64,000 bases of DNA from Symbiodinium natans. Lineage: Eukaryota; Sar; Dinophyceae; Suessiales; Symbiodiniaceae. This document shows positions 30,701-39,172 of the stretch, in pieces. Positions within the stretch are counted from its first letter, which is position 1. Every line of letters starts with the position of its first letter. Position numbers and translations under genes: made by a program. The notes beneath the pieces are model-generated. The model was not told where the DNA came from. It worked only from the letters and a program-made list of their open reading frames with translations, and searched no databases. The stretch covers positions 132,501 to 196,500 of the forward strand of contig CAJNDS010002437.1 of assembly GCA_905221605.1 (NCBI GenBank), written 5' to 3'.

Positions 30701-30882
30701 AGCCTCGCCAGGGTTTAGGGTTTAGGGTTTAGGGTTCAGGGTTTAGGGTTTAGGGTTTAGGGCTAGGGTTTAGGGCTCAGGGTCGCAGAATGCCGGCTTC
30801 TATGCGGCGTGATGTGCTTTGGAGGCACATGAACCAACAAGCGGATCTGATCCAGGCAAGACTCAATCAAGCCATGGCCTGA
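24790..30882 (+). CDS. Voltage-gated cation channel with two EF-hands
   Basis: Many short exons together encode a single six-helix channel domain: S1 (about 24795), S2 (25552), S3 (25805), S4 with Arg/Lys every third residue (26551), S5 (27149), pore region (27766 and 28353), S6 (28585), then two EF-hands (29491-30091) and a C-terminal helix ending at TGA 30880-30882. The 3' half splices in frame as join(29279..29338, 29491..29549, 29637..29702, 29884..29907, 30046..30091, 30491..30509, 30619..30712, 30789..30882), using GA, GC and GT donors. The layout fits single-domain Ca2+/Na+ channels of the plasma or internal membranes, gated by voltage and tuned by Ca2+. Ion selectivity cannot be read: the pore glutamate or aspartate is not certain. 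Introns hold telomere-like tracts and MITEs. The N-terminus is unresolved. Confidence 0.8.
24795..24887 (+). CDS. Channel exon: S1 helix
   Basis: Encodes ITFNFFVVLVTVANTVLIGL, a hydrophobic helix typical of S1, preceded by a basic stretch (ARRKHFAS). Confidence 0.7.
25010..25103. mobile_element. MITE-like element in channel intron
   Basis: Imperfect inverted ends: ACTCCAAGACCCCTTAGTTA on the left, TAATAAGGGGTTTTGGAGT on the right. 94 bp. Confidence 0.7.
25207..25314. mobile_element. MITE family A copy
   Basis: Inverted ends TTGGGATGTTTCCCCC and GGGGGAACATCCCAA. The interior has AACAGTCCT and its complement-like AAGGACTG. Confidence 0.75.
25552..25658 (+). CDS. Channel exon: S2 helix
   Basis: After TGTGTCAG the frame reads VSEVTFTGFFFVEMLLRVNQ. 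The acidic residues and Phe-rich helix fit S2. CCCTAAA lies to the left and TTTAGGG abuts the right. Confidence 0.8.
25659..25764. repeat. TTTAGGG array in S2-S3 intron
   Basis: About 15 uniform units starting at the exon edge (GAG|GTTTAGG). Confidence 0.95.
25805..25870 (+). CDS. Channel exon: S3 helix
   Basis: After GGCCAG the frame reads EYFMDAWNVFDYSLVVFSCA. The WNVFD motif is characteristic of S3. Confidence 0.8.
25890..26035. repeat. TTTAAGGG variant array
   Basis: Starts as TTTAGGG and then becomes an eight-base TTTAAGGG/GTTAAGGG array, a locally homogenised variant. Confidence 0.9.
26337..26433. mobile_element. MITE family A copy
   Basis: Ends TTGGGATTTTCTCCTTATAC and GGGAGAACATCCCAA. 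97 bp. Confidence 0.7.
26435..26524. repeat. CCCTAAA array
   Basis: About 12 units, left of the S4 exon. Confidence 0.9.
26551..26658 (+). CDS. Channel exon: S4 voltage sensor
   Basis: Reads IFRAFRIARALKGEKIVVGL then FRITQGLLDSQSAFW. The basic residues spaced by three (R-x-x-R-x-x-R-x-x-K) mark S4, followed by the S4-S5 linker. Confidence 0.82.
26660..26832. repeat. TTTTAGGG/TTTTGGGG array
   Basis: Eight-base variant repeats directly after the S4 exon. Confidence 0.9.
26925..27018. mobile_element. MITE family A copy
   Basis: Begins TCGGGATGTTCCCCCTTCTA and ends GGGGAAGCATGCC. The interior AACAGTCCTTAATCGG pairs with CCGATTAAGGACTGT. Confidence 0.75.
27149..27310 (+). CDS. Channel exon: S5 helix
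   Basis: Encodes LWIRFIDALPSVFWMSMAAF then IFAYMLAVVLTSLVGG, a long hydrophobic helix, then a charged turret (DTEAQKHLRTRG). Confidence 0.78.
27311..27740. other. Channel intron, degenerate
   Basis: Poly-C, two TTTAGGG remnants (27400, 27715) and an imperfect GACTTTAAAGCG repeat (27620, 27673). No coding piece is supported. Confidence 0.4.
27766..27858 (+). CDS. Channel exon: pore helix region
   Basis: After GTTGCAG the frame reads ARELWLDVDLYCGTVSQPLG, which aligns by position with the pore helix that follows S5. Less certain than the helices. Confidence 0.55.
28353..28450 (+). CDS. Channel exon: post-pore segment
   Basis: After TGCCAG: IMTMDSVHEPILRPILSYAP then LGLIAL. The pattern T-M-D-S, basic Pro pair, then aromatic/hydrophobic matches the segment between selectivity filter and S6. 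Confidence 0.65.
28453..28565. repeat. CCCTAAA array
   Basis: About 16 uniform units between two channel exons. Confidence 0.95.
28585..28656 (+). CDS. Channel exon: S6 helix
   Basis: Reads YLTMLILSFGTLNILLAIMA. The LNxxLAxxx ending is the classic S6 signature. Confidence 0.78.
28861..28949 (+). CDS. Channel exon: post-S6 linker
   Basis: Reads VEKASPPAGDAEVERFATQT then SVAREMLFQ, a helical charged linker; the next exon continues with ESKVAMIAKSEKM. Confidence 0.55.
29120..29227. mobile_element. MITE family B copy
   Basis: Ends CCAATTGCTTAAGAACCCCA and TGGGGTTCTTAAGCAAATAG. 108 bp. A related copy lies at 32852-32986. Confidence 0.75.
29279..29549 (+). CDS. Channel exons: EF-hand 1
   Basis: Exon 29279-29338 and exon 29491-29549 join at a GA-AG intron, phase 0. 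The loop DADFNGELDLKE has all canonical Ca2+ ligand positions (1, 3, 5, 12) and Gly at 6. Confidence 0.8.
29637..30091 (+). CDS. Channel exons: EF-hand 2
   Basis: Exons 29637-29702, 29884-29907 (24 nt) and 30046-30091 join in phase through GC-AG and GA-AG introns. They give linker TEKLKFLEVGAVEAEN, then the loop DVDKSGALSPME, a canonical EF-hand split across two exons. Confidence 0.8.
29713..29815. repeat. TTTAGGG array in EF-hand 2 intron
   Basis: About 15 units; the intron starts at a GC donor just upstream. Confidence 0.95.
30249..30370. repeat. Poly-C tract
   Basis: C with scattered A, like 20457-20740. Confidence 0.9.
30371..30552 (+). repeat. 95-bp tandem duplication with a 19-nt exon
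   Basis: Copies 30371-30457 and 30466-30552 are identical as read. Each contains GTGCAG|GTCAAGGGGCAAGCGAAAG, a 19-nt exon (30396-30414 or 30491-30509) coding VKGQAK that fits the channel frame. Confidence 0.75.
30619..30882 (+). CDS. Channel exons: C-terminal end
   Basis: Exons 30619-30712 and 30789-30882 splice in phase. They read ADLCRLITILEKNKKMSKAW ... RRDVLWRHMNQQADLIQARL and stop at TGA 30880-30882. Helical, probably a coiled-coil tail. Confidence 0.75.
30713..30788 (+). other. 76-nt intron made of TTTAGGG repeats
   Basis: The donor GG|GTTTAG lies in the first repeat. About nine TTTAGGG-type units follow, and only the last few bases (GTCGCAG) differ. Removing it restores the frame exactly (two bases + one base = Gly codon). 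Confidence 0.7.
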
Positions 30883-30984
30883 TCTTCGCAGGATGCAAGG
30901 TTTGCGTAAGCTTGTTTAAGCTGGCATAGACATCGGATATGGACATAGGGTTGGCAGGGTTATGAACTCAACTTTGCCGCTAAG

Positions 30985-31317
30985 GTGGGTCGAATACTGG
31001 CCGGTGAGCTGAAGGGATTGACAGAGGCACGGAATCGGAACTACTTGGCCAAGCAGCAGCTGCTTTTTCGAGGGTTTTGGGAACGGGAGAAGATGTGGAC
31101 GCTGAAGGCGGCAAATCGTGCGGAACATACGTGGAGCAGTGCTGCAAAGCGAAAGCTTGTGATCCAGGCTGGTCGAGTGCGGGAGCTCGGTTGGGAGTGT
31201 GACACGAAGGCAAGTGCTGCCTTGGCAGGAGAACGAGCTGAAGGACAAGGCTGCTTGCTGTGCACCCCCCTACCAGTTCGTTTTTTTTGGCCTGGGCCGA
31301 CCAGCTTCGTGCGTTGA
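30985..31317 (+). CDS. Hypothetical ORF, 110 aa
   Basis: Charged, helix-like (AKQQLLFRGFWEREKMWTLK) and free of repeats. No family; it may be an exon. Open in other frames too, so support is modest. Confidence 0.3.
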   Translation: MGRILAGELKGLTEARNRNYLAKQQLLFRGFWEREKMWTLKAANRAEHTWSSAAKRKLVIQAGRVRELGWECDTKASAALAGERAEGQGCLLCTPLPVRFFWPGPTSFVR

Positions 31318-32589
31318 TGGGCTTGGCCTCAAATCTAAGGCGATTTTTCCTGGCATGATTGATATTGAGAGTGATGATGGCACAGACTTGCGGCCGCCTC
31401 GTCTTTTCCTGTGGTCATCCGTGGCCGACAGTTTCTTCCAGCTTCTTCTGGCCTCTAAGGTTCCAGCTGTAGCCCACTGAGTTCCACAACGCGTCTCACT
31501 TCTTCTCGAAGGGAAGATGACGAACCACCTCGGTGTTGTGCCATTTGCTATTTAGTGAAGTGCAGGTGTAGGAATTTTCTGACCACTGTCTAGGATGTAA
31601 AATAGTCCCACATCTGATCATCTGGCTGACCAGAGACTAGTTACTTGCAAGAGGGGCATAGCCGCGATACAGCAAGACTCTGGGTGTTCAAGCGGATACA
31701 GGGCAACTGATTGTTACATGTGCCCTCCAGCGTCGACTCGTCGATCCGCTTCTGGCTGGGCTGCTGTGGGCTACCCCCGCAAAGCGTGGGCGCTCCGCTC
31801 CAGCGTGACATGTATGAGGGCGACCTCGTGCACCATGCATTGCTATACATACATCCCGCGATGTTGACTTGTGCAGCTGCTTCATCAACAAATGGGTAGT
31901 AGACAACATAGCCACATTGCCAAAGTTGTTGAAGCCTTCAGTCATCCTAGTCTTCAAAGCAGGCTGGTCTGTTCAGCACGCACACAAGCCGACAACGTTT
32001 CTGGTACACGCGTGTGCCATGCCTTCATGGCAAGGAAGTCAGAATTCACTTCTCGTGGACAGTCGTTATAGCATTGGGTTTGAGAATGATAGGAATAGCA
32101 ACAAGAGTGACAATAGAATGGAGCTCACAATCCAGTAGTAATGACGATAACCAGTTCGACTGCATGCTTGTGCTCGTGCAGGACAAAGTGGCAGAGTCTA
32201 TCGCGTGTCGCGTGCCATGCACAAGTGGTGTGGGTACTGCTGTAGACTGCTCGTCATGGCTGAGACATGTGCCAGCCCAGTGGGTGTCTGGCCAGCCATC
32301 CCGCCACGCAGCCATGCATGTGACGTATAGTTGGCCCTTCTATTGCAATCCGTGCATGCATGTGAAACCGATCTGCTTCCTTACAGTGACTTGAAATTGA
32401 TGGCCGCACGTGGGCTTCAGGCTCAAGCCAAAAACACCGTCAGTGTTCACACCTAGCTACTTGTTGCATGACGGGTTCCATCAGCTTGGTCGACTTGGCA
32501 CATGCACATCTTGACCCAAATCTAGGACGTCAACTGTGATACAGCTTTCAGATCCTTGCGATCAAGCCTTCTGGACGGTCGTTTGACAG
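31318..32589. other. No supported gene
   Basis: Only short competing frames on both strands. No telomere-like tract, which is unusual for this compartment. Confidence 0.4.
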
Positions 32590-32784
32590 ATGTCCGGCTT
32601 CGTCGAAAGCTTTTTCTCCAGGCAGGGCCCCGGGCTTCAAGATGTCGGGAGAAGCAGCTGTGCTACTACTCTCCTGCTTGGGGATACCCTAAACCCTAAA
32701 CCCTAAACCCTAAACCCTAAACCCTAAACCTCGCAGGCCCCGTACGTCGTCGCGGGAGTCAAAGGATTTGACACGTGGAGGCAG
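32590..32784 (+). CDS. Possible first exons of an unknown gene
   Basis: Right after TTTGACAG an ATG opens SGFVESFFSRQGPGLQDVGR. Beyond a CCCTAAA tract (32686-32730) the exon 32737-32784 reads APYVVAGVKGFDTWRQ, bounded by TCGCAG and CAG|GTGCAA. An AG directly before the ATG would suit spliced-leader addition. Confidence 0.4.
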
Positions 32785-32851
32785 GTGCAAATGTGCAACG
32801 AGTAGTTGGAAGAAGCGAGGTATCTTAACTTGTTTTTGGTTGATACGATTG

Positions 32852-32986
32852 TTTGCTGAATAAGAAACCCCCCAAAAAACCAAAATACTAATCCCTATAC
32901 TACCCTTATGAGGAAGAATACATATACATATATATATATATATATTTAGTTATTTATGTGTTTTTTTGGGGGGGTTCTGAAGCAAT
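32852..32986. mobile_element. MITE family B copy
   Basis: Ends TTGCTGAATAAGAAACCCCC and GGGGGGGTTCTGAAGCAA around an AT microsatellite. Confidence 0.65.
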
Positions 32987-33220
32987 TGGTAGGATAGCTG
33001 TTTCCACGGCCTCGAAAGCCTGGCTTCCTGCATCATATGAAGCAGGGTTTGTGTTTTTGTTTTTGGTGAGTGTATATAAGGTTCCTTTTTAATATTGGTG
33101 AGTGTATATACTAAACCCTAAACGCTAAACCCTAAACCCTAAACCCTAAACCCCAAACCCTAGCCCTTAACCCTAAACCCCAAACCCTACTTCATATATT
33201 AGGCTACATGCGGTAGGGGC

Positions 33221-33441
33221 TTCGTCCTCATCCTCCGCGCCCCAGCAGACAGATGAGGAGCCGGCTGGAGCCTCAGAAAGGCTTCTTTACCCTAAACCCT
33301 AAACCCTAAACCCTAAACCCTAAACCCTAAACCCTAAGCCCTAAGCCCTAAACCCTAAACCTTGGAGAGTTGAGGCATACACGGCGCAGCAGGCTGCCAT
33401 GGACGTCCCTATGCCTGCGTGCCCCAACTGCAGACACGGTG
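33221..33441 (+). CDS. Two candidate exons, same unknown gene
   Basis: 33221-33290 reads ASSSSSAPQQTDEEPAGASE. 33369-33441 reads VEAYTAQQAAMDVPMPACPN, with a CPNC pair. CCCTAAA tracts lie between and before them. Confidence 0.35.
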
Positions 33442-33468
33442 CAGCTTGATACCATGCCTTCTGTCGAG

Positions 33469-33613
33469 TACTTGGAGGTTCATGGTACCTAATAACCCAA
33501 TTCTAACTGTACTTCTAACCCAACTATAGCCAGATTTGGGGTACTTAAAGGGCTTATCAGTGGGTGATAAGTACAGTTCGAATTGGGTTAGAAGTACCAT
33601 GAACCTCCAGGTA
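33469..33613. mobile_element. MITE-like element (GGTTCATGGTAC ends)
   Basis: Ends TACTTGGAGGTTCATGGTAC and GTACCATGAACCTCCAGGTA. 145 bp. Fragments of the same ends occur at 46758-46830 and 57310-57400, with weaker ones at 49140-49290. Confidence 0.75.
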
Positions 33614-33857
33614 GTCGGGGGCAAGCCCTAGTGCCGCTGGTGTTGAGGCAGTTGTTGGACTGGGCTGCCGGAAGCCTACTTCCAGTGGCATGTGGGAGTG
33701 TACCAAAATCAGGGACCCCCCATAATAAACCCCCAATAGGCGGATCCCCTGCTAAATAAGTACCCCAAAATAGGAACCTAAACCCTAAACCCTAAACCCC
33801 AAACCCTAAACCCTATTCGAGCACTTTTTTCAGCCTCCAGTTCTCCGGATTCTGACA

Positions 33858-33927
33858 GGATGAGTATGATGAGCAGTTGCAAGAGGACGTGTTCCTGGGC
33901 AAGGTGGCCATGGGCCTAGCTTCTCTG
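33858..33927 (+). CDS. Candidate exon, unknown gene
   Basis: After CTGACAG reads DEYDEQLQEDVFLGKVAMGL then ASLK, stopping at a MITE. It could be the end of a C2-like domain, but one strand of evidence is not enough. Confidence 0.35.
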
Positions 33928-33929
33928 AA

Positions 33930-34031
33930 AGGGTCCATGTACCTCATTATTACGTACCTGGGCCCTAAAGTCCCTGTATAGGAGGTACTTTAAGGCCTAA
34001 GTATATAATAATTAGGTACATGGACCCTTAG
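33930..34031. mobile_element. MITE family C copy
   Basis: Ends GGGTCCATGTACCTCATTAT and ATAATTAGGTACATGGACCC. About 102 bp. Confidence 0.8.
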
Positions 34032-34312
34032 GGTTTTCTCTAAGGGTAGTTGGCGTGGTCCCTTCATGTGGGCTTCTTGAAGTAAGGGCCCTTGGGTTTT
34101 GATAGGGTACATAAGGGATCATAAGGGGTCCCTTTTTAAGGGCCTAAACCCTAAACCCTAAACCCTAAACCCTAAACCCTAAACCCATACTAAGGGACCA
34201 TGCAACTACCCCAAGATTCTCAAGTTGCCTTTCTGTGAAGCGGGCTGCCGGGTGGGCATGAGACTGTGAGATGAGGACCTGACTTCGCAACTGGAGGCTC
34301 TTCTTACTTTGC

Positions 34313-34400
34313 GTTTAGGGTTTTAGGGTTTAGGGTTTAGGGTATAGGGTTTAGGGTTTAGGGTTTAGGGTTTAGGGTTTAGGTGTAGGGTTTAGATGCT
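34313..34400. repeat. TTTAGGG array
   Basis: About 12 units left of the transporter-like exon. Confidence 0.9.
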
Positions 34401-34402
34401 TG

Positions 34403-35412
34403 TTTCACACAGTGGGACCGGAAAGCAGCATGCTGTCAGATCAAGAACACCTTCTACAACCTACCTGTGATGTCTTCAATGACCTCTGATGATGGTGACT
34501 CGTCGCAGAGCCCCAACCTCGGCCCGTTCCACTTCGGGACGCTTGCTTACTGTTGGTTAGTAGTGGGGGGGAGGTACCTAAACCCTAAACCCTCAACCCT
34601 AGCTCCCTCATTCCCTGCTAACCAACAGCAAGCCTGATTGGCAAGTTTCAAGCTCTCTCTCTTGCCTCTCATTGTGGCTGGAACTCAGATCCGTGGCAGT
34701 CAGCGCCGACGGTCATGTGCGTTACAGCTTGGCGCACCAAGCCACGGTCCTGGAGAACTGTTTCTGTGGGGGGTTTACGATATTCGGGGGGTACCTTCTT
34801 GGGGTTCGTACTGTAAGGCAGTAAAGTATAAGGGGATCCCACTGCTTTTTTTTTTTTGGGGGGTCCCTTGTGATCGTAAACCCCCAGGTGGCTTTTGTCT
34901 GCGGTGGTCCCAATAGCCAGGGTGGCCTGCGTTTACTTCGCTACCTCCATGCATGGCGTCCAAGACACCCAAGGTGGCCCAACATGGAAGCGGCACACAA
35001 TCGGGGCGAGTGCAAGTGCGGGCCCTCTTGCACTTATTTCCGGGTTTAGGGTTTAGGGTTTAGGGTTTAGGGTTTAGGATCCTGCGCAGATCCTGCAGCG
35101 CTCAGGCCCCCCGAACTCCCTAGAGCCTGAGGCCTTGCGCCTACTTCTTGTACAAGCCAGATGGATGCCGTAACAGCAGTGTGCTCAGCTTTCTGCAAGG
35201 AGCCGCATTTTTTGCTGCATGGTTGTACACGGGTTTAGGGTTTAGGGTTTAGGGTTTAGGGTTTAGGGTTTAGGGTTTAGGGTTTAGGGTTTAGGGTTTA
35301 GGGACTTTATGAGTGTGCTTTCCTTTGCGGCGTCTGAGGTGACGACTGCCCATACTGCCACCTCTGCCGCAAAGGCCTGCGGATGTTGTGTTGTGCCTGG
35401 AATGCCTCTTCA
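34403..35412 (+). CDS. Choline-transporter-like exon group
   Basis: Four pieces in order resemble the conserved core of the choline-transporter-like (CTL/SLC44) family. 34403-34553 ends in SQSPNLGPFHFGTLAYC (family pattern: HLGS-A-G). 34645-34690 reads LSLLPLIVAGTQIRG, a helix. 35163-35205 reads QMDAVTAVCSAFCK. 35379-35411 reads ADVVLCLECLFR (family pattern: Cys-Cys...CLE). Such proteins are multi-pass membrane carriers. TTTAGGG tracts (35043-35080, 35230-35302) and a MITE lie in the introns. The gene start, end and remaining helices are not found, so this is a lead, not a model. Confidence 0.35.
34549..34628. mobile_element. Small inverted-repeat element enclosing CCCTAAA
   Basis: Ends TGTTGGTTAGTAG and CTGCTAACCAACA surround a short CCCTAAA tract, so telomere-like repeat lies inside the element. 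The inner CTCCCTCATTCCCT recurs at 43598-43718 and 63295-63345. Confidence 0.6.
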
Positions 35413-35490
35413 GGGTTTAGGGTTTAGGGTTTAGGGCTTAGGGTTTAGGGTTTAGGGTTTAGGGTTTAGGGTTTAGGGTTTAGGGTTTAG
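35230..35490. repeat. Two TTTAGGG arrays flanking an exon
   Basis: 35230-35302 and 35412-35490, about 10-11 units each, same orientation. Confidence 0.9.
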
Positions 35491-35559
35491 GCACCTCTGC
35501 TGTTTTCTAGCTAGTTGCTTGTCGCCATGCGGCGCTTCGAGGAGAGGTGCATGCAACCC

Positions 35560-36250
35560 TAACCCCAAAACCCAAAAATCCCTCTAAACCCCTAAACTGC
35601 AACCAGGACTTGCTTTCCCCAATCTAGCAGTGGTGTCTGCCGCAAAAAAGGTGAGATCAAACGAAGAAAGCGGAAGAAGATCAAGGAGCTCAAGGCGCGA
35701 GGGTTATTTGGTCAGCCCGCCTTAGAGTACTAATCCCAAAAGGGACTCTAATTTGGAGAATTCCCTATACATAAATATAAGTATATATATAAATATAAAT
35801 ATAAATATAAATATATATATATACATCATACTTGAATGTTGCAATTTGATTTACCATATTAGAAATCACCCGTGAGAGTCGCTGATGGATCTTAGTATAT
35901 AGATGCGTTCACGATGGAACCATGGCGCACGACGCGTTTCCAGCTTACCCGAGAGCATCATGAGAGGTCTTTCGCAATTCTTTCTCATAATATAACGGAG
36001 CTTTTCAACAAAAGGACAGTAACTTTTAAAAGGATAGTGGCGAGGAGATGATGGCTTGGTGAGGTCGTAGATGGTTTTCGAATGACAGTAGCACGCAGTC
36101 ATCAACAATCAGATCGCACGTAAACTCAGCCAACTCCTATTCGGTGCAGTGAAAGCCATGACAATACAATGGCTGAAATTAATCGGCGCTGTGACATGGC
36201 TGGTGGTGGCCTATCCGTGCCCCGAGAGCACCCTTAGCATTCGATTGTGA
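35560..36250. other. AT-rich stretch, one exon-like piece
   Basis: 35640-35700 reads KKGEIKRRKRKKIKELKARG, very basic. An AT microsatellite follows (35760-35825). The minus-strand frame at 35866-36108 has no recognised feature. Confidence 0.3.
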
Positions 36251-36254
36251 GCTG

Positions 36255-36453
36255 ATTAGGGTTAGGGTTTAGGGTTTAGGGTTTAGGGTTAGGGTTTAGG
36301 GTTTAGGGTTTAGGGTTTAGGGTTTAGGGTTTAGGGTTTAGGGTTTAGGGTTTAGGGTTTAGGGTTTAGGGTTTAGGGTTTAGGGTTTATGGTTTAGGTT
36401 TAGGGTTTAGGGTTTAGGGTTTAGGGTTTAGGGTTTAGGGTTTAGGGTTTAGG
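36255..36453. repeat. TTTAGGG array, ~200 bp
   Basis: One of the longest tracts, about 28 units. Confidence 0.95.
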
Positions 36454-36459
36454 GTGGGG

Positions 36460-36603
36460 CGCTGGCCAAGGTTGTATCAGTGCACCTACCAGCTGCTTTT
36501 CGACCATCTCTCATCGGAGATAGATGGGATCAAGTTCCTGGATCGCAATGCCTTGTGGCTGGACGTGGGCTTGAAGCTCTTCTTCTTCGCTTCTGGATGG
36601 CAG
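36460..36603 (+). CDS. Candidate exon, unknown gene
   Basis: Starts just after TTTAGGG. Reads LYQCTYQLLFDHLSSEIDGI then KFLDRNALWLDVGLKLFFFA. Protein-like with a hydrophobic end; no family. Confidence 0.35.
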
Positions 36604-36699
36604 GTGCTCCTTCCGCATACCACGCCTTACCATCCATTTCTTGCGACATTCTTAACAGCAACACGTCCCACGCATTCGCACTCCTGGCGCAAGGCCGTT

Positions 36700-38840
36700 A
36701 TGGATGCGCTCGTGCTGGCGCAGGAAGGAAGTAACCGTCTAGCAAGAGAGGCGCTCATGCTGGGCCCTGACAGATATGAGCCCCGTCATGCCTTCTTGTG
36801 GGGGTTTTACGATATATTAGGGTCTACATTCGGGGGTCCCTATTTTTGTAAGGCCCATGTCTTGTCATGCCTTGGCAGACCTGCAACGTATGCGCACATG
36901 GCACGATCCTGGCAGCTTAGGAGGACCTCTATTTCTACTTCACGACCCTGGGCAAGGACAACTTCTTCCCCGGTCTGGCGAGGGGCGGCAGCATGCCTGA
37001 CAAAAATTCGCCGCTAATTAAGGATAAACGTGTGATGCATCGGTAAACAATATGGGGTTCAAGGAGATAAGGGACCCCCAATATACCCCCAAATCGTTGG
37101 ATCCCCTTATAAGAAGGACCCAATAAGGTACCCCTAATTTCGGAAACCCTCATATGGTAATCTTCTTCTTGACGTCGGTGCGCTTTTTCTTCAGAATTTG
37201 CTGTTGGAGCTAGAGCACTGCCGTGAAGCTGAGCGAAGCAAGCGCCTCACTTCAGCCAAAGTCTTCACATTTTCCGCAGGCTCTCGGGGCTTTCGGGGCT
37301 GCTCCTCTAGTCCCCAGGAGACTTGAGGCATTCCTGGAGTTTCGGAGTGGAGGTTTTGAGAGGGAGGAGCCCGAAATCACCCTACACCCTAAACCCTAAA
37401 CCCCAAACCCTAAACCCTAAACCCTACTGGGACAAGGTTCAACAGACATGTCCCAGCTCGACGCCATTGTGTCCAAGAGCCGGACGATGCGTAGTCTCTC
37501 CGGGATGGCACTAGTGGCCCGAACCGTGATCACCACTGGAGGCTCGAGCCAACAGCTGAGTTAAAAAAAGGGTTTTCTCTACATTTTGAGCCTTAGGGTT
37601 TAGGGTTTAGGGTTTAGGGTTTAGGGTTTAGGGTTTAGGGTTTAGGGTTTAGGGTTTAGGGTTTAGGGTTGTATCTTTCGGGTAGCTCAAAGAATGATCT
37701 AGAGAACTGCCCAATGCACTGTGCCTGTGGGATGCTGACCAGGCATGTACTTGAACCTCAAGTCATTGCCTCCGCGCCATCCACAAGAGAATCTTGGATC
37801 AATCATCCTAAACCCTAAACCCTGAACCCTAAACCCTAAACCCCTAAACCCCTAAACCCTAAACCCTAAACCCCTAAACCCCTAAACCCCAAAACCCTAA
37901 GTGCAGGCTATGTGCCGGCTTCCTTATGCTGCAGGTTTGTGATTGCTGTTCAGAGTGTTTGTGACAAAGGCCCTTGAATCAGATGCGATATTATGTGGCC
38001 TATTTCGAGCTGATTGCCCTTGGCTGGTTTTGGAGTGTTCTCGTCTACAGGTGCATGTGCCGAGCAAGAGCCGTAAGTACCTGCCAGTCCCCTTGCGCTC
38101 CATGTTCGGCTGCGGTTTGGCCACACTTCTGAGCAGAGAGTTTGGCCACGCCAGGTTACTCATGTGGACGCAAACACCCAAAATCTCATACATGGGCGTC
38201 CTGATTGCCAATGCTATGGAAGACGTTGCGAGCTGGTCGTGCATGCAGCGCACTGCAGCAAATAGTTAGCGATTTTTGTAAGCAAGGGAGCGAGAGAGAG
38301 AGACAGAGACAGAGAGAGAGTATTCGGGGCGGCTCCCCTTCGGGGGGGGCCAAGCGTGCGGGAGAGAGAGACAGAGAGAGAGTATTAGGACAAACATGCC
38401 AAAGAAACCCAATCACCAGTCCCTCTTCTTGGTGTTCATCCTAAGGCTCCTGCGCAATGTTGCCATGGCGCGGCTTTCGCGTCGTGTTACGAAGGTGATG
38501 AAGGAAAGCAACTTCGCCCGCAGTCAAGACTCGCGGACTGAGAGCTCTGAAGCAGACAGCAATCTACGATGGTGCACAGGCAAAACAGCATTAAACCCCA
38601 AACCCTCCTTAAGAACCCAAAGACTACAGTTTAGGTGGGTGACTGCTATAAAAACTTATATAGAATGCTTACCTACAAAACAAGGTAGGTTTTGGGTTCT
38701 TAAGGCTAAATCCTAATGTGGCATGTGAAGGTAAGAGATTCTTCAACCCGAATATGCAGTACGTCGCGGGGGTCTTCGAGGCCCTTGGTTATGTTGCTGG
38801 AGGCCTGTGGGCTTTGAGTGCATGTTTGGCATTTCCCAAG
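36700..38840 (+). other. Exon-like pieces between TTTAGGG/CCCTAAA tracts
   Basis: Open, protein-like pieces: 36695-36790 (KAVMDALVLAQEGSNRLARE), 37286-37380 (GAAPLVPRRLEAFLEFRSGG), 37440-37561 (DMSQLDAIVSKSRTMRSLSG), 38440-38590 (LRNVAMARLSRRVTKVMKES) and 38740-38838 (NPNMQYVAGVFEALGYVAGG). Joining and function are unknown. Confidence 0.3.
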
Positions 38841-38972
38841 GGTTTAGGGTTTAGGGTTTAGGGTTTAGGGTTTAGGGTTTAGGGGTTAGGGTTTAAGTTT
38901 AGGGTTTAGGGTTTAGGGTTTAGGGTTTAGGGTTTAGGGTTTAGTTTAATTAGAGTTTAGGGTTTAGGGTTT
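38838..38972. repeat. TTTAGGG array
   Basis: About 18 units, starting at the end of an exon-like piece. Confidence 0.95.
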
Positions 38973-39070
38973 ATACCCCCAAAGGATGCTAGAATCTTCT
39001 AGGAGCCCCCAGTTTTGGAAGGCCCCCCCCCATCCCCTCTCTGAAAGGGCCGAGCCGCAGCCATGTCAGG

Positions 39071-39172
39071 CGTCTTCGGCATTATTGTTCTGGCCATCAA
39101 GACAACCCAAATCGAGTTCGTGTCGAAGGTTATCGTGGTGGACTTCTCACTGCAACAGTGGCCTCAGACTTA
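39071..39172 (+). CDS. Candidate membrane exon
   Basis: Reads MSGVFGIIVLAIKTTQIEFV then SKVIVVDFSLQQW, a possible transmembrane helix. Unknown family. Confidence 0.3.

Noticed and set aside
33858-33927. C2 domain
   Set aside because: One short acidic piece with an LGK is compatible with a C2 strand, but no second strand or Ca2+-binding loop was found.
37924-38269. Overlapping ORFs on both strands
   Set aside because: Each is about 108 codons, neither has a recognisable domain, and they exclude each other; too weak to call.
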